In this document: positions 36,301 through 48,780 of the stretch, in pieces
Numbering within the stretch: the stretch's first letter is position 1
Layout: the number at the start of each line of letters is the position of its first letter
NCBI GenBank assembly: GCA_018697195.1
Contig: CM031878.1
Span: 65,793,145 to 65,857,144, forward strand
Length of the DNA: 64,000 nucleotides
DNA from: Certhia americana
Taxonomy: Eukaryota; Chordata; Aves; Passeriformes; Certhiidae
Reading direction: 5' to 3'
Position numbers and translations under genes: made by a program
Notes under the pieces: model-generated
Told to the model about the DNA's origin: nothing
The model's database searches: none
The model's input: the letters and a program-made list of their open reading frames with translations, nothing else

Positions 36301-38000
36301 GTATTTATTGGGCAAGTAAGCAATACAGGGTTTAACAAAGCTTAAGCAGGGCCTAAAAGAGTACTTGAATACTCATAGTACAAGGACAGAAAGTAGACTT
36401 CCTTTAGAGAAGAGAAGAAGTTAAGAGTAGGCCAAAAAGGCCAGTGTTAAAACACACCGTGTTTAACACAAACAGTGTCAGAGGTAAAAAAACCAAAATA
36501 AAAGAGACATAATTTCAAGTATGTTTTCTGAGGGCAAGAAGCTAAACTGGGAAAATACTTCAGTCCACTGAACAAGTCTGTTATGAATTTTAACAGGAGA
36601 TAGGCACTATGTAGCCTGCAGTTTACCACCAGCAACCAAGACTATGAACTCTCATTGCAGTTAATCTGAGAGATTATCTGAATCTGTTGCCTGGATCCTG
36701 TGATTATAATTTTGGCGTTGGGAAGTGGAAACTCCAGGAATTGTACTAAGAACAGAGAAAATCTGCCTGAAATTACCAGATTGAGAAAGGGAGATGAAGA
36801 TCAAGATGCAGTCATGTCTGGCCATTCCCATAATTTGAGACTAACCTGCCCACAAGAACAGTGTCAGAACCACCATTTCAGCAAAGTAAGATTGCTGCTG
36901 AAACCAGAAAACCTTTCCCAACAGGATGGTTTTCCAAAACTAACATTTTAGGATCTGATAGGAAGAGGCAGCTGTTACCATGAGCATGTAACACACACAG
37001 CTCTGTGTATACAGCATACAGTCAGTGCTGCACACTGGTACCCACTGGCTGCAGTACAGACAGAACTTTCACAATGAATGCTTTCTTTTTCTTATTGGCC
37101 ATAGACTGTGTCAAATTCAAAACTAAACTTTTGTTGAGCCTGCTGATGAATTTGAGTTCTTCTGTTCTTGACTTAATCACTACTACACTCTGCTTTACCC
37201 AGCAAGAGCTGGTATCAGGTAAGGTAACCCCTATGTGAAAAATTGAACCTGTGTTTGGCAAAATGCATCAGCTGCCAAGAAAAACAAAGGAATCCATAGC
37301 TGTAGTGGTAATGTAGTTGGGTTTAGTCCTGGCTTCTCCATGTTGCTCTGCTTGACAGCTGAGGTGATCTAACAGAACACTCTTGCAACACATGCACCCA
37401 GTTTGTAGATAGACAGGTAGCTGTTGGAAACACCATTTATCCCTGTGGCTGAATCTGCAGAAGGCATGTAAGTAAACATATAGTTTAGTTATCTTGATTG
37501 TAAGTCACTTTTGTAGTAGTTACCAGCACAGTTCTGGAGGAATGGGTAATATTAGTTTACCATGTGTTGCACTACATGCCACTAAAATCCGTACTAGGAA
37601 TTGTTCAGTGAGTAGTCAGAGGGAAAGAGTGAGTTGCTGGCTGGACCATCACCATTATTTCTTTTAATGTAAATCCTATGGTGCTTTTCTCTATGACTTG
37701 TCTGGGCTGCATCATGCTTCACTGTGGAAGCTGTACAGATTGCAAGAGGAGCTGAGGTAAAAGTGTGACCTTCTCCATTTTTGTGAAGACTGACCACAAC
37801 CCCACAGAAAGCTGTCCAGAAAGCCTGTCCCTTCTGCAGCTCCTCTCCTATCTTATGCCTCAGGATGCCCATTCAGATCCACAGGGAATGCTCACCCTGA
37901 GCAAGATCTGTCAACCACCTCTCCTATCCCTGTTGCTCACCCTCAGGCCCAAGGCAAGTAGATGCTTTGTCAGCACCACAAAAACAGTCCTTGAGGAGAT

Positions 38001-38017
38001 TAACTAACTAACTAACT
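38001..38017. repeat. (TAAC)n microsatellite
   Basis: Four TAAC units plus one base form a short tetranucleotide repeat in intergenic DNA. Confidence 0.85.
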
Positions 38018-39949
38018 CGAGAAGCATGAGGCAAATGAAGTAGACCAGCAGAGGCACACTGGAAAACACAGTAATTTAAGCAGACTGTATCGCTTGGGTT
38101 TGGGTTTGCCAAGAAAATTTTTGGGACATGAGAACATTTATACATGCTGAGCCTGGGCTGCCTTCTCCACCCCATCAAGACTTCCAGCCCTAATTGATTG
38201 GAACTGCCAAGCCTGGCTGCCAAGCAGAATATTTTTACAATCCTTGTTCTATTTATGCACTGACAAATACAAAACTTGGTGTCAGGAAAGAAACTGTGAA
38301 GCAGAACTGCAGAAAAAGAAAGGAATTGGCAGAGAGTACCATGAAATGATGAACAAGGCACTGAGGGGTGGTGCCACATGCTAGTACTGTGCCTGGTGTG
38401 AGGGAGTGCTGAGAGCACTTCTAGAAACATGCCTATACAGGTCTCTGAAACACCCTTTGGCAAGATGTTTTATTTTGAAATGTGCACTGGCCTCTGCTGG
38501 AGATGAACTTGCTTTTCTGCTTTCAATCTGGTTCAGAGACAAATGACATCCAAATTCATTACCTTTATCAGAACATTTCAAAGCATGGAACCAAACCTAT
38601 TACAAAATGAAAACCACAAAGGGTCTCAATAGAAGGAGAATGTTTTTATTGCCCATGACAGAAAAGAAAAAAATGTTTTAGGATAAAACCTTCTTCTTTC
38701 TCAGGCAGCAAGACAGACTTTTTAGCCATGAAGGGAAAGGTGGCGTCCTGGTTTGATTTCTTCTGCTAGCCAGAAGAATTGGTCCATGTCCACTGGTTAT
38801 AGAGGAATCAGCTTGAAGGACCACAATTTTCTTAAGGCTGTTTTTTACACCAGTACCTGACAACTCATGTATTTATTAAAGCTGACTCAATCTAAAACAT
38901 CTTTTCTGTTTCATTGCTACCTAAAAAAGACACAAGAAGAAAAAGACACATACAACTTCTCTCACAACAGCTTCTCAGCTCTGTTTCTGTTTATGCAATG
39001 TCCACAAGCCTTCACGAGCCAGTTTGTCATACTTTAAGTCAGATGGGGCTTTTTCTCCAGTTATGCTTGCTATACTTTCATGAATACATGAGGCTTAAAT
39101 AGCACACATGGTAGAACCCAGAGAAGATCTCGAGTGGCCCCTAGGAGATAGAGAGGTTAGAGTGTTGTGTAATGTGATGCATTTTCTTTATGTGAGTTTG
39201 GATTCTCTCTGCTTTTGCTCTTTTGCTATTTGGTGTAATGAACTTTCATTTCCTGTCAGTCTATGAGCTTCCTACAGTACTGACTGTCTGCAGCTGCTGA
39301 CTAAAGAGTGAAAGAGAGAAGTGGGTGCATTTCCAGTATTTGTTAATACCTTTTCTGAACCCTTTTGGTTGGTTTCCTGATTATAGCCATGAGCAACGAG
39401 ATGCCCAAGCAGAGTCTGGAAGCAGGTAAACTTATCAAAGCAAGGAGATTCAATAAGAAGCTGTGTTACTCCTTGAGTAAATACAGCTGCCATCATCACA
39501 ATACTGAAGGCAGACTGGCTCAGAATTGGTTTAGTATAGTAAGATCAGTGTACCTTCGCACGCAATAAGTAGGTAACCTGATCTTTTATGTGATTCGCCA
39601 GGAGTGTTTTATGAGCAGAACTGCCATACAGTAATTTGTCACTGCAGGACTGCAAAGATGTCTGCTGAGTTCTGCCCTTCTGTCTGCTTCCAGTTATGAA
39701 AATTGATTGTGTATTGATTGTATGGTATATTGACTTACTGCTCACATCATAAATACAGACTGTAAAACTGCCTGCTTTTTTTAGTTGAAGTACAAGACTG
39801 CCTACACGCGAAGAGTGCCTGACTGGCTTTTCACAACCAGACTTTTGTAACAGAAGCTACGAAGGGGAGAGAAAATGCCCAGCCATCTTACATGACAGAG
39901 CATCAAACTGAGGCACGGCCAGGGAGGTAGCTGCGAGCACAGGAGGTGA

Positions 39950-40345
39950 AAATATCCTGCGAGGTGATATAATCACTTTTCTTCCCACTCCGCCGCGCTG
40001 CAAAGAGATGCCTTCCTTCGGGCATCCCCCCAGCAGGTGAGAGGAGAGGCTCCAGCCTCTGTGCTGAAGCAAGGAGCACGCCTTTCCCTGGAAGCTGGTT
40101 TCCTCAAGGAGAGCAGCAGAGGGGGCCCTCGCTCCGCGGAGCGGCGGTGGCAGTGGCGGTGTCCCCATCCTGCGGGATGCAGGAGGAGCCGGGAGCCGCA
40201 GCCATCCCCGCCAACACCCGCGCTCACCGCCTCCTCTTGCCGCGGAGGAAGGAAGCAGGATTTTCCAGTACTGTCCCTCCAGGGTGTTGGGGGTTCTGGG
40301 TTCTAGTTCAAGGCTGCGCTAGGACCTTTCTGCTGCCGGAGGTAG
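39950..40345. promoter_or_regulatory. Isolated CpG island, candidate promoter
   Basis: Within AT-rich flanks, about 350-400 bp rise to roughly 62% GC, with about two dozen CpG by hand count (for example gctccgcggagcggcggtgg near 40130). This is close to the expected CpG density, whereas the surroundings are CpG-depleted. On the + strand a TATAAT-like box lies at about 39968, and a good donor (cagcag/gtgaga) follows 40036. On the minus strand a donor-like GTGAGC complements 40222-40227. The island could therefore start transcripts in either direction. It lies about 15 kb beyond the SNCAIP polyadenylation site, and I can assign no protein-coding first exon to it. A lncRNA promoter or distal regulatory island is the likeliest reading. 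Confidence 0.55.
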
Positions 40346-43300
40346 CGTGCGTGCCCTTTGCAAAAATAAAATTAAACTTAGCAACCAAGGAGGCGCGTTA
40401 TTGTGAGCAGCTGTCTTTTTCCGGGTCTCCCCTCAATCCTCCTTCCCTGCAACGGGCAATCTGAGAAAACTCCTTTCGCCATCATCCCCATCCCCAGTGA
40501 TTTGTGCAAGCACGTCTGGTGGTTTCACCACGTTTACTAAGGCAGAGTTGGGTCTTGCATGTTTTTGGAAAGGGCAGGCCTCAAAGAGAAAATAAGAGAA
40601 ATGCAGCGAGATTTAATTGCTTCCTGTGTATCCAGAAAAACCATCCTTAAAGAGTGTAATTTTCTCAATCCTGTCTGATTTTCCAGGAAAGTAATTTGTT
40701 TGCAGCCACCATAAACAGAGAGTTTGAAATGAGGACTATCCTGATTATTTGTCCTTTGCCTATCAAGTGTGTTGAATGAAAATGGTAAAAAAGACACAGA
40801 AAAAGCTTTCTCTAACAAGGCAGCAACTCTTTAATCATACATAGAATCAAAATAAAGGCAGTGAAGAATTGATTTATCACTCATCACTAGAATTCAGTTT
40901 ATCTCTGAGTCTGATTCCACAGCACAGCATTAATGCCAACAGAAGAGTGCACAGAAGCATTCAAGAGGAAACCACCGTAATACCCAGCCTTAAAGTACAA
41001 TCATGATTACAGCCATGACTGCAGAGAACAGTTTGTTTTTTGAACAGTAATTATCATTTCCCGAGATTTCATGTTCTCTATAGGGAAAAAAGAGTGAAGA
41101 GTCATTATGTGTAGGTCAAACTTGTTCCATTTGTATTTAATAAGCAAATACTATGTACCTGATCATAAAATAAAACCAATTCCTGATGCAACAGCCCCAC
41201 TATTCAGAGACAAGACAGATGCAGAAAGGGAAGGAAGAATGAATGGCAACCACCCTATTTTTATTTACTTGTGATTTTTGAAATTTCCTTGGATTTCTAC
41301 CTTGTGTAAACATCTCACTTTTGGGGGCTCTCTTCAGGTACAATATATTGTATTTGATTTCTCAAATGAGCCAAAAGTTTCATGATGACCTGGAAAAGGA
41401 AATTGTGGAATTTGTAAACTGCTTCTTTTTTACCTTTTTTAAAACCATCAGGGTAATAAATAGACAGCAATAAAAAAAAAAAAGTGATAAAAGCACCAGG
41501 ACATATATAATCCTATTCCAATGTAATAATTTTTATGCCTAAAGGAGCTAATATTAATTTTGAGTGTTTTGAAGTATTCATTGCATAATTTATAAGCTAC
41601 GTATAGTGTGCATTTCTGGAGAAACTTTTCTTTATAAGAAAATGCACAAGAAATGTCAACATTAGTGCACAGTTGATCTTGATGGAGTACTTCTTTTTAA
41701 ATCTAAGGGAAATATCTGTATATTTAAAAAATATATTTCTGTGTGAATAATTTTGTCAGCTTTCTCTCTCGGGGATTAGAAAGGTTTGGTTTCTTTGCCA
41801 AACACAGGGAGGACAGACAGAATGATGCTGACTTTGCACTAAAGATTCAAATGGAGTCCTCAAACTGTCAGAGTTGTTGTTTTGTCAGCACAACCTGCTT
41901 TGGATAAACAGGGAGAAGCCAGCCAGAAGATGACTGCTAGGTAGGTAAAAATGAGGAAAAAATACAACTCAAGAATTTGAGATCACAGTTACCTATCTTC
42001 TTCAGAGCTGTGCAGCAAATCCATCTCTGTGAAAGCATGAGAAAATATCACTGCCAAAATTGACCTTGCTTACAACCAGCTGGGGTTTCAGTCTGCTGCA
42101 CGCCACAGCACAGCATGGTTATACCAATGTGCCCCTACAACATAAACTCCAGAGACTGGGATCCAGAACTGGGATTGTGGCTCCTTGTAGCACTGGAAGC
42201 TTTGCAGGTCCCTTGGTTTTGCAGGGTCTGCTACCTACTGTCAACTCCTTCTGCAATCATGTTTGTTCATCTTCCTCTCTTTAGAGGGTGTCTGAGCAGT
42301 CATGGAGACAGAGCAGCCAGGAGGAGGGAATGGAATACTTCTGGAAGAGCCATGCAAGCAGACTGAGAACATGGAGAGTGAACTTCTCTCTGTCTGGAAA
42401 GACAAGAAGGTAAAGTAAGGAAAAGCCAGAAACCCAAACTATTTACTTGCACCCACATGTCTTTGCAATCTTCAGGTAACATCATGTTACCCATCTGGAG
42501 CATTGGAGCCTTTTGATGTTCCTTTGTGTCAGTGGATAGCCAAAAAGCACAAGGAGGCTGGGACTAGGCTAAAAATTACCCAGTGATGCTGAACACTGAA
42601 CAAATTTCTAGTGATCTCCACGCTCAAATTTTGACTGAAACCAGTCAATGTTTCCAGTGCTTCTCTAAACTGGGTAAAGAAGCAAAGCACTGCTGCTCTG
42701 AGTTTTCTGATTAAAGGTCAGTGGCAGAGAAGGTATATGAATCTGACAGCCCTGAAACATCACATCAGCAATGTTCCTCCTCCTGGCTCTGTGCTCAGTG
42801 CTGTACCAGGGTGGCATTTCTGTCACTTTCCTACATGCTGCACTAGAGATACTGTGGCTCTCTATAACTCCATATCTACCTGGAAAGAACTAAACCATCT
42901 TTGCTATTTAAGTGTCGTCCTGTCGTCCATATAATCATGCTTTAGAGTTTTTACTTTTCAATGGGTCCTGGTTTTACAATAAGCCCTGTGTGTGGGGAAA
43001 AGGTTTGAAATAATAAATAGGCATAAATAGGGTGCTTGAATAATGATCTGAGATCGAGTCTTTCACAGCATTCGGGATAGCCATCCTTTTCTGGCTTGCA
43101 TTATGCTGCTGAGATGCTGCTGCTAACCTGATACTATTTCTTGTCCATCTTGACTAAAAAGGTAGCATTTGATTTGGAAATAGTACATTTTTTATTTTAA
43201 ATGGAATAGAAAAAAATTGATTTTAAGCCCTAATTGCATACATGTCAAATAACATGTCACATTTAAAGGCTGTTGTGGGAGCCAACTGGTGTAATTGTAT

Positions 43301-44882
43301 ATGGACAGTGTTATCTAATTTACCCTGCTTTGTATGATTTACTGGTATGTTTTGCTGTGGGTTGCATTATTTAGTTGTTTGATAATCTCTTTTCTTTCTG
43401 TTGCGATTTATGACAGCATTTCTGCTTGTTTTATACCACTGTGTTATTTTGTCAATCAAAATCTCTTTGTGCAACGACAATATACAAAAAAAATAGTGGA
43501 GAACAGCCAATATAGTGTATCTAATGTTTACTTTAAACAGATTATTTATGGCAAAACATATCAGAGGAACCAATTTGCAAAGCAATGGTTGGTTATATGT
43601 AAAGAACAAATGCTGCAATCAGCACTCTATGGGTTTGCTTGTGTATGTTTTGTGGACCTGTACAGTTGTCTAAATGATTAATGGGCACAAAATGAAAACT
43701 CTTTTTTTCCCTTTTGAGCCTTTGTACTCTTCCCTTCTTTCTCCTGATGGTGGAGTCATATCCTCTGTCTTTGCTGTATCACATCTCATATTTCTGTCCC
43801 TTCTCTGGGACAGAAGGAATACATTCAGGGCCTGGGTGTTACCTTTCCCTGATGGAGGCTGGGGAGGCTCAGAGGGTTTTGTCTGGTTTGGTGGCTGTGT
43901 GTCCCTGAGGCAGAGGTGATGGGCAAAAAGAGGATGGAATGCATGCTAAAGATTCGAGGCTGTGTGCTCAAGAGACTGTGTAAGCAAGCCAAAGGCAAGA
44001 TGTAGACTACATTAACTGTATGATCCTTAATATCTCCTAGTGGGATGAGAATGTCAGTGCTCCATATGATTGCTTTCTACATGGCTGTCAAATTTTGCAG
44101 GCCATAATACGCAATTTTACAAGCTCTTTGCCAATCAATTACTGAGTTCTTTATTTATGGGAAGGAAATGCAAGAATTTAGTAAAATGAAATAAAATGCA
44201 CTTTAGACTTGTGAGACACATGGTTTACTATGAACTCTCCACAAAATATGGCAGTGGAGTGACAGCAGTACTAACACTATCATACAAAATAGAAAGCTCA
44301 ATCTGTAAGTTAATGCTTAAAAGAAATTTTTAGTTATAGTCTTTTCCATTTTATTAGAACCGATTCTACTAAGATGACACTCATTCAGAAAATCAACTTA
44401 AGTACGAAGCAGTTGAGTGATGATGCACAGTACATGCAAGCAGCCTTCTTAGATAGCTGCAGAGGGAATAAAGTGTTAAATTAGTATTTCTCAGTTTTGT
44501 ATCTGTACGAATTCATGACACTCTTCCCAGCAAAAGCAAAAGTCAAATTGGCTTCTGAAGACTCAAATTCATCCGTGATATTAATTTACCAGATCTTAAG
44601 CATTAAGATCTTTGACTGTGACCTCAGTTATTTACATATGATTTAGACATCAGCATGGTATAATCAGGACTTTGGATGGCTACGAAGGAAACAAACAAAC
44701 AAAAAAATATATCTAGTGAGAGAGAGCAAACATGCCTGAAGTAGCTTTGGAAGGTGGAGCCTTTTTTTTGATTTCAAAGATAATGTAAAAGAGCGCAAGG
44801 TTGCAGGACGTGTACTTATATCTTTAATACCCCTCACATATTTTTCACGGGGGAGAAAGTGAATCTGTTTTTAGAAAGAAAC

Positions 44883-44916
<34 letters not shown>

Positions 44917-47900
44917 GCATGAGAAAGTGCAGTTCCCACCCCAGCTGTGAATTGGTATTTCCGGGTTAAGTGACCAGGCAGCTTTATGGCCCTTCTCAGA
45001 ATTACAGGTTTACATGCTTGCTTTCTCTGTCTTTATCTCTGCATTCACAGGCTCAGTGGATGCTAGGTATTTAACAAAAAGATGACAATTTATTCACTTG
45101 AAACAAGAAAACTTGACAGGTCCAGATGACTTTAAAATTTACAACATAAACAAAAGCAAGACAGAAAATAAATAAATACTTCACATCAAAGCTGCTGCTG
45201 AGAGTATCCTTATTTTTATAAAATACCTAGAAATGGCATTTTTTAGGGAAATGAGAAGATAAGAGGGGTGCTGGTTTAGATGGAGGAAATAAACAGATAC
45301 TGTATTTTGCTATCTTTCCAACAAAATACAAAAATTCAAAAAATTAACTGGGGAGGCAGTGTTCAGAATGTATATAAATCAAAGGCTTTCCTTTAATCCT
45401 TTACTAATCCCTTACTTATCTTGCCTACTGTACATGCATTGTTAAAAAAGATACAAAAAGAGCAAAGACACACAGACATGCTAAAGGAGTTAAATTCCAG
45501 TATTTTAAATACAAAATGCAGAATGTCCACCACTGAAAAAATCTTTGAACTGACCAAGGCATAATTAGTTTTTAAGATGAATAAAACATTCTCACAGAGT
45601 TAGCAGCTCATGTATTTCAGAATTATTGAATCACTTCTTGTTTTTTTAGTTGTGATAAGTACAAAAGACTTGTAAGGATAATGTAATGGTCACCTTCAGA
45701 TTATAGCAATGTACTAGATTCTCATTATAATTTAGGAATAAGTAACAGAAATGTAACTTAAATGCTTTATATTTATGTGTATTTTATGAGAGAAATTCAG
45801 TTAATATCTTTATCTTTCACTAGAAAAATAATTTTAATAGAAGAACAGAAGGTGGTCCCTAATTAATATTCCAGTCCTTTTTCGAAATTTAGCTCAAGAT
45901 GAAGGTTGTTGAAAATAATATAAATTATTGGCAGTGACACTGCTTATATCTGAAAAACAGACTATTCTTGGTCATAATGAATTTGGCATTTGAGTGTTCC
46001 AGAGACCTGCAGTATTTCCTTAACCCATACAATGCAACAGAAATTTTCGATCTGCTGTATTTCAGACAATTCAAAAGAGAGATGACCACAGAATGGAATC
46101 ACAATTTTGTTCAGCTTAACCTTGTGTTTTGTTTTGTTAAAAAATTACCCCAATCATCTTGATTTTTAAAATCGGAGAGGAAAACCTTTCCAGATATGAC
46201 TTTTATAATCAAATGTTGATGACTCCACATCATTTAGCGCATATTTTAATGTGTAAATGAGAAGGGTTATCAGCCATTAAGTACAGAGTCACAGTCTGCA
46301 ACCATATTATTTAATCCTAGATATTTTTCTGAAAGCTCTACATCACTATTCATTGTGTCTATAATGGTGCTGCTGGAGGGGATATGAATAAAAGTTAGAA
46401 ACAAAATAAACTACAAAAAAACCCTGAAAAAACAAAAAACACCAACCAAAAGAACCACAACTCTTTAGAGACTGGATAAATAGTAAGAAGCATGTTTAAT
46501 ACAACTAATTTATAGATGAATGTGGTGCCAAGCTAGAATACATTAACAAGGTAAGGCTGCAGGGCCTCTAGGTAAGATAATATATTGCTTTCATTAAAAA
46601 GCAATCTGCATGGACCATATCCACTAACACTGGAAACTCTGCAGCTGTCACCTTTATCAGGGGAACAAGAGCAAGCCACTACATTTTAATCACTGGAGTT
46701 TGTCAGGAACGAAAAACAGCCAGCTTCCCACAAATCAACAGACATGTATCCTGATAAGGAGAGTGAATTGGAAAAGGACAGCTACACCCCACACTACACC
46801 ACCTATTCTGGAGTGATCAAAGCACTGTAATTGTAGCAGATAAATCTACTGAATTAGGCTCTGGGATGAAACACCCGTCTTTCCACAAAACAAACGCAGG
46901 TTTACTTGGTCATCTGTGATATATTTCATTTTTTAGTTTGAGTATTCCCAGTACTTGCCACAAAGGCAACAAGAAAGAAAAAAAGGATGCCTGTATCTGA
47001 AATCTAGTGGCATTTTTTCCAAAATCCCTTTTCTGGTCATTACACAGTAATTAATATCTGAACTGCTGTTTCTGGGGTATTCTTCTGCATAGCTCTGGTA
47101 ATAAAATTAAACATATTTATTTATTAGTACTTGTAGCCTTTGAGTTTGTCATATCAGATATGCATGAAAGCATATACTGTTTTTCTGTGGTAGATAATTG
47201 TTCTTCAAAGAGAAAGCATTAAGGAATTGAAAAGGACAATGCTTGGGACAAGAAGAACTTGAAAATTCTTACAGAAGATATATTACAAGAGTCAAATTTT
47301 AACCTCAAGTGCAATCCTAGTTATATGACAGTTTTATTTTAGGCACTGATAGCAGATGTGACCCCTGTAATGAATAACACAACAAGGATTTCCTGTAATG
47401 AAAGAAGTATTAAACAAAGATTTAATGGAAAATGTTTTTGTCCAAACAAAATGAGAAAATCTGCTTGTTTGTTGAGGGAAGACTAACATTTTAAGACAGG
47501 GAGGGACTGATAGACAAGATTTTTTTTTTTTAATATGTACAAACAGAGTAAAAGGAAATTACTTTTTTTAGGGAGAATTATTTTGGTGTTCAAGAGCTTG
47601 GGAGTACTGATTAAAATCAGTTTAATTTGACAGAAGGGTCTTTAAAAGGAGTTATTCTACTACTGTGCATGAAAGGCTTGGAGGGAATGAGATATATTAA
47701 TTTCATAGCATTTGCATCTGAACTCCCCACCATGTACTAAATTCGGTAGAATTGCCCTTTTTTTGAGCTGGTATGATCTTTCCTGGAAGTCCAGATGAGA
47801 GGGCTTAGCTAAACAGTGTATTACCATTTGTACCTGAAGTTTGAGATCTTAATCAGCAGTAGAGAGGGAAATAAAATGAATACTGTCTCAGTAATAAGAC

Positions 47901-48289
47901 ACCAGTATCAGTATGTATCTTGAAAAGTACAATGCACCAGGGATCATCACTGTGATTTGATATTTTCCGCTCATGCTACACCTTCTTATTTACAGTACTT
48001 TAGAACTTTCCAGCATTCAGAAAATATTCCAAACAAGTCAATTAAATTTGTGTTATTGGAACCCTCTGAGACAGTTCCATGAATGAGATCCATGCTCTTG
48101 TTGCATATTTATCTGCAGTTAACAATCACCATATGTCAGAGCCACAGATCTCAGAAATTAAGTTGAATTCATAATGAGAAAAGTTACTGTGAGGCTGTCT
48201 TAAGAGCTAAGTCTCAGAGGGGTCACACTGTGGTGTATTCCCCACAGAATGTGAGGGAGCACATTCCAACTGCAGGAATTTAGGAGGCA
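40346..48289. other. Intergenic sequence
   Basis: This is AT-rich non-coding sequence with A-runs (A27 at 44887-44913, a shorter one near 41472) and no recognisable transposon. The open frame at 43334-43681 (+) is AT-driven and hydrophobic, overlaps an open frame on the other strand and shows no domain. No gene could be supported. Confidence 0.7.
44887..44913. repeat. A27 homopolymer
   Basis: An uninterrupted run of 27 A, the longest homopolymer in the window. No retroposon body is recognised upstream. Confidence 0.92.
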
Positions 48290-48780
48290 TGTGAGGGGAG
48301 GCACCAGCGGCTACTGACAGGTCACCATGGAGACTCTGGGAAGTGCTGGAGCAGTTGAGGGATGCGCATCCAAGCCTCCATCAGAAGCCATGGACATGGT
48401 CAGTCTGACTTCCACAGGCTCTCGGACAAGGTGTGGGGTCTGTGGCTGTGGGTTTGCTGTTCTCCATGGCCCAGCATGACGCGGTCACACCGGTGCAATA
48501 AACCAGATTTCACAGGCCTGTGGGCTGTATCTCAGCACTGCTTGTTGGCCTGGCCAGCTATCCATGAGAACAGCCAGGGGTGATTACAGCACTCACTGCC
48601 GAGCAGGTAGCTAAGAAAACCAGCCGCTGTCACTTTCTCTCTGTTTTTGTTCACGCTGAAAGCTGTGGTATCGAGGCATCACCCCTCAGCACTCACAGGT
48701 GTAGAGAGAGCTACGCGTACAAACAACTTTCCTGCATGCTCAGCTGCCCCAGGGGAATCGATTCAGAAATACATGGTTTG
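48290..48780. other. GC-rich patch of unknown nature
   Basis: About 490 bp at roughly 53-55% GC with more than a dozen CpG stand out from AT-rich flanks. It contains ggtcacacc/ggtg-like palindromic pieces and an AATAAA at about 48497 on the + strand. A decayed solo LTR is possible, since a TG-start candidate lies near 48229 and the AATAAA sits in the second half. A small CpG island is equally possible. No matching termini or target duplication were found, and short open frames show no known domain. Confidence 0.35.

Larger units (their letters stand above)
30523..39949. other. Intergenic sequence
   Basis: This stretch of about 9.4 kb has no supported gene. It holds A-runs at 30782 and 32623, a short perfect inverted repeat at 33325-33348 and a (TAAC)n patch at 38001. 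The 151-codon open frame at 38008-38463 (minus) has no recognisable domain and atypical composition. Confidence 0.7.

Noticed and set aside
38008..38463. 151-codon open frame on the minus strand
   Set aside because: No recognisable domain, no splice or promoter context, and Cys/His/Ser-rich composition without pattern. A chance frame is more likely.
43334..43681. 115-codon hydrophobic open frame (+)
   Set aside because: AT-rich composition yields Phe, Tyr, Ile and Val by default. It overlaps an open frame on the other strand and shows no known family features.
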